Of a stretch of DNA of 64,000 nucleotides, positions 56,721 through 64,000 are shown one piece after another. Within the stretch, counting starts at the first letter, position 1, and the number at the start of each line of letters is the position of its first letter. This stretch comes from Leidyana gryllorum EB-2025a (lineage: Eukaryota > Apicomplexa). A program made the position numbers and the translations under genes. The notes under the pieces were generated by a model, which saw only the letters and a list, made by a program, of their open reading frames with translations, was not told the origin of the DNA and ran no database searches. The DNA is taken from contig JBLWGC010000036.1 of NCBI GenBank assembly GCA_048772705.1, positions 1-64,000 of the forward strand, in the 5' to 3' direction.

Positions 56721-56964
56721 ACTTCATGAACGACGTTTGATCAAAGTCACGAAAAGTTGGGCTGTGGGATCTCAGATTGAAGGAAATGGGAACGGTGACG
56801 GATACACATTTTGTCGGCGGAAGCCGATCAATTGTCAAGTTCAAGTGATGGTGTTCGAGTACAGCAAAAGAATGGATCGATCAGTCAGTTCCCTCGGAGA
56901 CTACAATATTCATCATTGACATTCAACATCGCTGTCACAAACAGCGTCCCACTCCTCCGCTTAG
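56721..56964. other. Intergenic region
   Basis: 244 bases between minus-strand genes; no supported gene. Confidence 0.4.
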
Positions 56965-59241
56965 TCACCAGAAGGAGAATGATGGCGCTCGCTTGAGCGT
57001 TAGTTTGAGATTGTAATTCACATTCAATTCATCAATATACTCAGGGAGTGTGGTAGTCCACCTCCGTCTCCATCTCCTACTCAGAGAGTGCTCGGTCTCG
57101 TCCTCATCTTGCCCACGAGGTCTCTTGAACTCTGAACATTCCTTCGGGCATGTTCGACTCACCAGCCACACCCGGCGGCCTGGTGTCATCCAATGCCGGT
57201 GTTGGGCGACAATCCAAGCCAGAGCTTCATCTTCTTTGTGAGACAGGTCTCGATGGGCCATCTTGAGATGGCACATACGTCTTCTGAGCCATCCAGTGAA
57301 ACTGAGATCGAACATCTCGTCCCCAGAGCGCGAAATAACCACATAAGCAGCCCCCGAAGGCTGAATCGGCCCATCCAAACAGATTACAGCTTCCGTATAG
57401 TGGTTCGGAGGCATCATTTCCTTCATATCTGTCACTTTCTGCTCTGCTCCAAATCCTCGTCGACTTATCAACCTCGAGAAGAAGCTCGCCTTTGCAACCG
57501 GAACATCTCCATGCAGACGCTTCTCTTCTGTGAGAGCATTCTCAACATCCTCAAACCACGCACCCGCCTGTGGAGAAGGAGCTTCCACCGGCAGAGGATA
57601 GTCGTTCATGACCTCCAGCACACTGGAGCTTGTTTGATCCCCCCGTGGGCGAGCAATCGGATGTGAAGGTACTGCCGGCCTGTGAAGCGTCGAAATATGC
57701 ACTTGAGGAGCTTCGTCCCCAACTGACGAGCATGTCCATAGAGACGAGGTCACGGGTAGACTCTCCCTCTCCGCTGGGACGCCTGATCTCCAAGCTCCCA
57801 AGGTTGATCTTGGCACATTCGAGGTGGATGAAGGCAAACGGAATAGCCACATCTGGGAGCCATTCTCGCCAGCGGCCGCGGATGAGTCGTGGGCGGATAC
57901 GTCAACGCAAAGCCCGGCCCCCGTAGTTACAGACCGCCGATCTTCGGCCTCCGGTACCAGGCTCGATCCCCGCCCGGTTGTAGGTTTGAGGGAATCTGAG
58001 TCTGTGTAACCAGGTTTTGCCATGTGAGAGGTGGTGGTATCCATAGTCGGATCCTGAGCACCTGAGCTACTGAGCATACGTACCAAACTGTTTGAGACCG
58101 ACCGACATCTGGCCGACAATTGCTTTCGTCGGCTTATCGGCTTCTCAGCGGGACAGAAATCATCAAAGAGCTCTTCATCACGGCGGGAGACGGCGCTGGG
58201 ACTGGAGGGCGCAGTTCGTGGCCGAATGAGGGGACTGAATTCGTTTGGTGGCGGTAGGGACGGCAACGACGGGATAGCAGAGACGTCTGGAAGTGCTTGA
58301 CCGCATTGGACCGACTGACTGTCCGCCATAACTTGATTGATGGGCTCAAAAAGGAGATCCGAGTATATTGATCTCTTGGTGAAAGTTGGAACTCTCAACT
58401 CTCTCATCCAATCGACCGCCTCCACTCCCCTACTCTTAATCCGATCACCCTGCTCCGGCGGAAGATCCTCAGGTGCGTTGCTGTCGTCGGGCAGAGGATC
58501 GTCAACAGGACTGCTTTCGGCGCCGTTTACTGACAGACTGCTCTCGTGCTTGGTGGTTAAGGGCGCAGAGTCCGTCATTCCTCCCACACTGTCACTCCCC
58601 AGAGAGCTCTCCACTTCAGCTGCCTCAAACGGATCTCGATGGCTCCCGCGACCCGCTAGACACATCCTCGACTGGAGGCCCGCCTCCATAGCGTTCGGCT
58701 GGCTCAACTCCTCGTGGGCGAAAACATCGTTACCTCTGACTCTCCCTTCACTCCTCCATGAGCGAAGGGGTTCAGCGGTGCGTGGCCGAACCGGACGGTG
58801 CTGGAGCACATCATTCTCAGGGATCTCGCCTTCGGTCCATCGACCTCCGGGTTTGCAACTTGAAGGACGATACCACCATTGGCTTATCCCCTCATCCGAT
58901 CGGGCTTCCCACACGTCGGCATCGTCATCTCTTTCTCCCGACGGTTGCTTAACATGTTCCACTTTACCAGTGATAGTGTTGACATCATATGTATGGTGGA
59001 CGTCCTCATGATAGTCTTCGAGCTCGTTGTTGTTGTCGGCCGTTTCCGTAGCGAGACGACACTCGGGGAGGTTTTCTGATAGGTGTGAGTAGTCCTGACA
59101 TTGGTCATTTGCTCGGTCCCATGTTAGTGGCGTTGCGGCAGTATTTCCCAGTAGATATTGAATGCTCGTTTTAGCATCGACGTTCGCGGTTGGTACATCT
59201 GGACTCACAGCATAGGTCTCTGCTTGTCGCCAGCAGTTCAT
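56965..59241 (-). CDS. Hypothetical protein, 758 aa, largely disordered
   Basis: Not recognised. A single exon. The first ~600 residues are Ser/Pro/Glu/Asp-rich with few hydrophobic blocks. The last ~150 residues look folded: 'AKASFFSRLISRRGFG', 'HYTEAVICLDGPIQPSGAAY', 'DLSFTGWLRRRMCHLKMAHR' and 'ALAWIVAQHRHWMTPGRRVW', ending in a basic patch and 'LKRAPSFSFW'. It could be a cytoskeletal or pellicle protein, but nothing diagnostic is present. Confidence 0.65.
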   Translation of the reverse strand: MNCWRQAETYAVSPDVPTANVDAKTSIQYLLGNTAATPLTWDRANDQCQDYSHLSENLPECRLATETADNNNELEDYHEDVHHTYDVNTITGKVEHVKQPSGERDDDADVWEARSDEGISQWWYRPSSCKPGGRWTEGEIPENDVLQHRPVRPRTAEPLRSWRSEGRVRGNDVFAHEELSQPNAMEAGLQSRMCLAGRGSHRDPFEAAEVESSLGSDSVGGMTDSAPLTTKHESSLSVNGAESSPVDDPLPDDSNAPEDLPPEQGDRIKSRGVEAVDWMRELRVPTFTKRSIYSDLLFEPINQVMADSQSVQCGQALPDVSAIPSLPSLPPPNEFSPLIRPRTAPSSPSAVSRRDEELFDDFCPAEKPISRRKQLSARCRSVSNSLVRMLSSSGAQDPTMDTTTSHMAKPGYTDSDSLKPTTGRGSSLVPEAEDRRSVTTGAGLCVDVSAHDSSAAAGENGSQMWLFRLPSSTSNVPRSTLGAWRSGVPAERESLPVTSSLWTCSSVGDEAPQVHISTLHRPAVPSHPIARPRGDQTSSSVLEVMNDYPLPVEAPSPQAGAWFEDVENALTEEKRLHGDVPVAKASFFSRLISRRGFGAEQKVTDMKEMMPPNHYTEAVICLDGPIQPSGAAYVVISRSGDEMFDLSFTGWLRRRMCHLKMAHRDLSHKEDEALAWIVAQHRHWMTPGRRVWLVSRTCPKECSEFKRPRGQDEDETEHSLSRRWRRRWTTTLPEYIDELNVNYNLKLTLKRAPSFSFW

Positions 59242-59401
59242 TCGACGGAATTCACACGAATTGGGGGATATTAGATCTAACTAACTATTCCTGCGCGGCA
59301 GGATAACGGACCTCTGAAAGGTGTGATTCGGGCACAAGCGAGGGGAGACAGATGTCTCCAGTCTCTGCTCGCTGGCGTCAAACGGTCCAGATCTTTTCTA
59401 G

Positions 59402-62400
59402 CTACTGTCGGCCTTGGCTTTGATACAACCGACTATTATAGGGCATGGTGGGTGGGCGACTGTGATTGATTTTAGGCTGTCCTCTGTTCTTGTAGCTCTT
59501 GTAAGCCGAGGTGGGGACGGGAACGACTTCGGTTCGGGCCGAATCGTCCAGATTCGAGTTTGGTGACTCATTTTCTTGGCCATCGCCAGAAAGATTTCGG
59601 GCAATCTCGCTTTTCGCCGACGAGTGTCCACGAGCAGCCATGGGTGCTGGAGATCCCGGTATCATCGATCTGTCCGGTAGATTGAGCGGGGGAACCGTTC
59701 CGGCCCGCGAGCAGCTCGAACTGGCCGAGAGGGGCTGAACAGTTGTTTTGAACTCCGACACTTTCTCTCGGATCACATGCGGCGATGGAGTGTACGCCGG
59801 AGGAGGGATCTCCGGCAAAGCCCCCGTCCCCCCTGTGGCTTTCTCGCTCTGTCGACTCCTCACTTTGGCCACTGCTTCTGATTTGTGCCGACTTCCCTCC
59901 CCGTTTCCACTCATTCGCTTCAATTCTTCCACGGCAAGCCAGCCGTCATACATCCGTCTCCCATGAGTTTGGCTCCGCGGTGTTAGTCTCAGAACCCCTC
60001 TCTCCGTCTCCTGACCGCGAGAGCGTGCCATGCAGAAGAGCACAAATTGAGATGCCCAGTCGGTGGTGTCGGACGACAGCAGCTCTGGGTGATTTGTAAT
60101 GCCTTCTTCCAAGAGACTCCGTAATCTCTGCATGAATACGAACTGCTTCTCCCGGATATTCGCGCCGGCCCACACTCTGAACTGTTCCTCTGATACCACT
60201 CGGCCATCACCGACTATTGCCTCCACCAACTTCAGATCGTTGATCATCTTCCGATATGTCCCTATCTCAGCAGGTTCCAGTCTATCCATTGGGGGCCGAG
60301 CTGCTTTGGTCAGGCCGAAGATAGCGTCTTCGAGAATGCGTCTCGACTCTTCGCTGTCGTAGGTGTCAGTGACCTTCTGCAGCGACTGCACGGTGGTGTC
60401 AACACGATGTTGGATCTCTGATGCACTATTCATGACATCCGACTTGATCTTCTCGTGCCCTTCCTCAAAATCAGTCATCTCTTTAATCGTCTCTTGTAGT
60501 TGGATGGGCAGCTCCTGGGTAGCCTTAGTGACAATCTCACTGGTTAACCGCCTATGCTTCTCAAAGGCGTCACTAAGTTCCGTGAAGGTCCGAGTCATCC
60601 GGGTTCCACCCTGAGCGGATATCTCATTCCGCTTATTGTCAAAGTGAAGGAATGTCTGAGCCGCTTCTGACTGCCGCGCTTTGAGAGCTGCGCTCAATTT
60701 CTCCTGCAGTCCGTCCAGCGAGGTCAACAATGAGCCGTTCTTCTCCACCTGTTCGGTGACATCCTGACGAAGCTGATTCAGGCCGGTGACATAGTGGCTC
60801 TCGCATTCCTTCAGGGCTGCAACGTAAGCGGTGACAATCTTCTTGTCCTCTGTGACAAACTCATTGAGCCGGTCGTCAACTCGGGATTCGACGTGCTGAG
60901 TCGAGATCATCACATTACTCTTAGCCTTCTCCAGTGACGTGCGGTCGTTACGCCGCTTCTGAGTACAGCTTTCCACAACATCACTGAAGCGTTTCGCGAA
61001 GTCTTGCGTCTGTGGACAGAATGAATTACTCACATACTCGCGAGCAAAAACCTACGAGAGCCTCCAACTGATTCGTCATGCGGTAATGCTCTTCCTCGGA
61101 CCGACTCGCGAGGGTCTCGATTTGTTCCTGCCCATCACATCACGTTTGACTCAACAGACTCAGGTCGCCACCCACCATTGCCGTACTCGTCTCGCGTCTG
61201 AGTGTCCGCAATTCATTCCGCAAAGATCGGATGAGATCGTCCTTCCTGATGGAGTCTCGTTGTAAATGTGTTTGACGCATCACATTAAAGGTTTCGATAT
61301 CCCCAATGAGACCATTGAGTGTAGAAGCGAATATATCAGTGAGTGCACTAAAGTTACGCTTCATAGACGACCTCAACTCTCCCAATTCTTTGGAGACAAT
61401 CCCCTCAACAACATTTATGAGGAATTGTCGCCACTGCTCATCTTCGACTTCTGTGAAAGCTGTTGCCGCTCCATCAATGTCCTTCAAGTACTCCTTCCAC
61501 GAGGTGACGCAGAGCGCATGGAGCCGCTCCTTCATCTGTTTAGCTTTGCTGTCTAAGACGGTGGCGTCATTCGCAAGAAGCTCGCGACTCTTCTCAACGT
61601 AGGTGGTGACAGCTCTCATCACATCGAGGGACCATCGCATGTTGAGATCCCGTCCGTCCCGAGTGGCATCGAGGATGGACTGGAGCAGCCGCCCGGTGAC
61701 TTCCTCTACCAGCGCAGACTGACAAGAAGTGAAGACTTCATGATGCGCATCGATGGAAGAGGAGATGTGGTTGGCCATTGCCTCCAAAGCTTCGATATAC
61801 ATAGCGTTGCTCTCCACATTCTTCTCCATCGCTCCAGCGATCTCATAAGCTTCCAGACTTCTCAAACCAACACACATGGACTCTTGGACAGCAGTGCGTT
61901 GTGTTCGAGCCAACGCTTGCTGCAGTTGCGTCGTCAGCTCGACTTGGCCGCTCAGTTGACTTTTGAGATCATCAGTGAGACGTTCTTGATTCGCCAGCTG
62001 CGTCGTCAAATCGGCGTTGGCCTCACGAATCTCGAACAGTTCACCAGTACACCGGGCGATCTCCTCCTGGAGGACTTTAAGCTCCCGGCCGCCATCATCG
62101 ATCTGGGATTGTATGACATCCCATCTTTCCGATGGCACAAAGACACCTCCAGCTTGGTTCCGGGCCCAGGCTAACTCCTGTTTCAGTCGCTCGATCTCCG
62201 CTGTCAATTCCCGGACGACAAACTTTTGTGTCATACGTTGATTCACTTCAGGGCGGTTGCGGATGTGTTTGGCCCGATGGGCATAGTCTGGGAAGAAGAG
62301 AAGGTGTCACAAGTGTTCGGTCCGGTTTCCACTTACCGAGAGTCGAGAGGGTTTCGTCGCAACTGATTGGACTGGGGGAGACAGTGGCAATGATGCATGT

Positions 62401-63599
62401 TTTGGTCCGTCCTCCCAGACTGTCCGACAGGAGACGTGTGAGCTTGGAGTCCCGATAGGGGATATAAGAGGAGTGCTCGACCAATGCGTTGATGACGCGA
62501 CCCAAAGTCAGCAGAGACTGGTTGATGATACCCGCTTCTTTGGTTCGATCCTTGAGATGGCTGGTCCCAGAGCGTTGGACGTTCTCGCTACCCGCCAAGT
62601 CGACCAAATTCATTTTCCCGATTCTGATTATATCCTCTCCGTCCAGATTGACTTCTTTCATTGTGATAATAACGGTGAAAATTGAGTGGGAACGCGAACT
62701 CTGACGATTCAACATTGTCTCCGCAGTACGACGGCGTCCGGCAGCCAGCGTAAGCAACTCTTTGACCTCAGGCAGATCGTGGACAGTTATCTCTTCCAGT
62801 TTGTCCACCGCTAACCCTTTGGTGACGATTCCGGCCCTCTCGGCCTGATCGCGATCGAATATTCGAAGTGGGAGGCGGTCTCCGTCCTGCAGGAGATCGT
62901 GCAGCTCTTCATTATATATCTCCAAGTAGGAGACTTTGACAGAGAACTCCACTGAGGAGTTAGTCAGACGCTCAAATATCAGAGCCAAGCAACGTGGAAT
63001 CACTCCAACTTCAGCGGGTAACTTGAACGCTATTTCGCGTCCGCTTTCGCCCCCTTCATTCAGGGGTGTGGCGGGCTCTGACTGTCCCCAAAATTAGACG
63101 TCACCACGCTACAACTCACTGTTAGATCTTTCGGCCACAAGCCCTCCATGGTGTATGTCTTGCCTGTGCCCGTTTGGCCATATGCGAATATGGTACAATT
63201 GAAACCGAGCAGGACTTCATCAACCAACGGAACGATGTAGTTGGTGAACAAGCTGTCTTGGCTCGTCATAGGCCCACATACGCCGTCAAAGAGATAGGTT
63301 TTGTCATTGTGTTCACCCCTCTTGACTTGTCGTACAATGAGTTCACGAGACGTTTCACGGCACTCCACGATAGAGTCGATGCCGGGACGTCCTTGCTCGT
63401 AGGCAGCAAGCGGACGACAGCGGATGATGACTTTGACATTGACCCCATTCTGGGTGTGGGAGCTGCTGGAGGATCCTTTGCGGCCGTCATCAGCATCAGG
63501 CAGCTTAGTGTTTGCAGCACGAGGTAGTCCTCGCACCTGATTATTATTGGAAGATCGGTTGGCACGGACCCCTCCGACGGTAGTGCTATTATGTCTCAT
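59402..63599 (-). CDS. Kinesin-5-type (BimC/Eg5-like) mitotic motor
   Basis: N-terminal kinesin motor after a Ser/Asn-rich leader. '[20 protein letters not shown]' begins the core. Walker A is '[16 protein letters not shown]', switch I '[13 protein letters not shown]', switch II '[15 protein letters not shown]', and '[12 protein letters not shown]' precedes the neck. A long coiled coil follows through 59900, then a disordered Pro/Ser tail ending '[13 protein letters not shown]'. Motor loop spacing and the N-terminal motor with a very long stalk fit kinesin-5 (bipolar spindle motor). A classical BimC box in the tail is not obvious. An in-frame TGA near 61140 is removed by a 48-nt phase-0 intron (GTGGGTGGCG...GGGCAG). 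Confidence 0.85.
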
Positions 63600-63622
63600 T
63601 GTGCAAGTGGAGGGAGTTAACT

Positions 63623-63643
63623 AAGAAGAAGAAGAAGAAGAAG
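63623..63643. repeat. (AAG)7 microsatellite
   Basis: Seven AAG units just upstream of the kinesin start codon, between it and the next gene's stop. Confidence 0.9.
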
Positions 63644-63664
63644 CTTCTGATCTTAAAGCGAAGA

Positions 63665-64000
63665 TCAGGGCTCAAATCTCCATTCAATAAGTTCGGGCAC
63701 CTTATCATGGACTTTCATCTCTTTGGGCACTTCCCACTGCTGAGCTTTAGATAACCACTGCTCTCCCTGACCAACTGGACTGATCTCAACGCGAATCAAA
63801 GGTAATCTTCTCATCGCTTTGAGTGTATTCTTGAGTTCATACCATACCACGTCGATTGTGCTTGAAAGGGTTTGAACTCTAGTTGCTGTGAGAGCCTCGG
63901 GTAGGTCTACAACTCCGGGAGGCAGTGTGGTCAAGTTGAAAGCACCCACTTCTTTGACCAAATTCTCTATAAGTTGACGGCCTATTGAGGAGTTGTGAGA
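63665..64000 (-). CDS. Partial hypothetical protein, C-terminal end
   Basis: Open frame that runs off the window edge, so the N-terminus is missing. About 111 residues are visible: 'RQLIENLVKEVGAFNLTTLP', 'STIDVVWYELKNTLKAMRRL' and a final 'KVPELIEWRFEP'. Not recognised. Mixed alpha/beta composition and no low complexity suggest a folded C-terminal domain. Confidence 0.55.
   Translation of the reverse strand, partial: SHNSSIGRQLIENLVKEVGAFNLTTLPPGVVDLPEALTATRVQTLSSTIDVVWYELKNTLKAMRRLPLIRVEISPVGQGEQWLSKAQQWEVPKEMKVHDKVPELIEWRFEP

Noticed and set aside
58337-59011. 224-codon plus-strand frame
   Set aside because: Lies wholly opposite the 758-residue minus-strand gene and is Ser/Leu-rich low complexity.
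61130-61190. In-frame TGA in kinesin, possible stop readthrough or pseudogene
   Set aside because: A 48-nt GTGGGT...GGGCAG phase-0 intron removes it and keeps the coiled coil in frame.

Overview
This is a eukaryotic nuclear window from a very gene-dense protist. About 35 protein genes fill it on both strands. Most are split by short GT-AG introns of roughly 36-65 nt (the longest I inferred is ~220 nt), with strong GTAAG/GTGAG donors. Neighbouring coding regions are often separated by only 4-60 bases. A Cys-rich oocyst-wall-type protein, a plant-type K+-dependent H+-pyrophosphatase, a chagasin/ICP-type protease inhibitor and a MGNKCC-type dually acylated protein together suggest an apicomplexan-grade alveolate. 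The compact, roughly 50% GC, intron-bearing genome fits a gregarine-like lineage better than a coccidian or Plasmodium. That placement is inference; no rRNA or organellar gene is present to fix it.

Layout. 1-14 kb: an acidic hypothetical protein, a SAM+HD dNTPase (SAMHD1 type), a long TPR/MLP-like coiled-coil protein on the plus strand, an FH1-FH2 formin with a Gly-Met repeat, and a tetratricopeptide protein. 14-24.4 kb: intronless eEF2, an integrin-beta-like I-domain membrane protein carrying two large acidic inserts, an anoctamin (TMEM16), and HGH1. 24.4-33 kb: a Pop5-like small protein, an oocyst wall protein, a small coiled-coil protein, RuvB-like 1, Rab2, and the Dbp7/DDX31 helicase. 33-39 kb: a complete pentameric ligand-gated ion channel with a Cys-loop, a leucine-rich-repeat protein and an unknown 529-residue protein. 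39-50.7 kb: H+-pyrophosphatase and phosphoglycerate mutase from a shared divergent promoter, CCDC25, a secreted unknown, an acylated coiled-coil protein, a double-domain chagasin-like inhibitor, an IQ-motif/CBM48 fusion, a C2HC zinc-finger protein, MAT1 (TFIIH) and PHF5A (SF3b). 50.7-53.3 kb: a duplicated, partly frame-broken unknown gene family. 53.3-64 kb: two unknown low-complexity proteins, a 5'-nucleotidase-like protein that has lost its metal ligands, a kinesin-5-type motor and a partial gene at the edge.

Most genes are housekeeping (translation, ribosome biogenesis, splicing, TFIIH, trafficking, mitosis). The striking content is a surface/signalling set: the Cys-loop channel, the anoctamin, the integrin-like I-domain protein, the nucleotidase-like pseudoenzyme and the oocyst wall protein. 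Exon joins given below were worked out by eye from frame, splice consensus and family alignment and should be treated as models.
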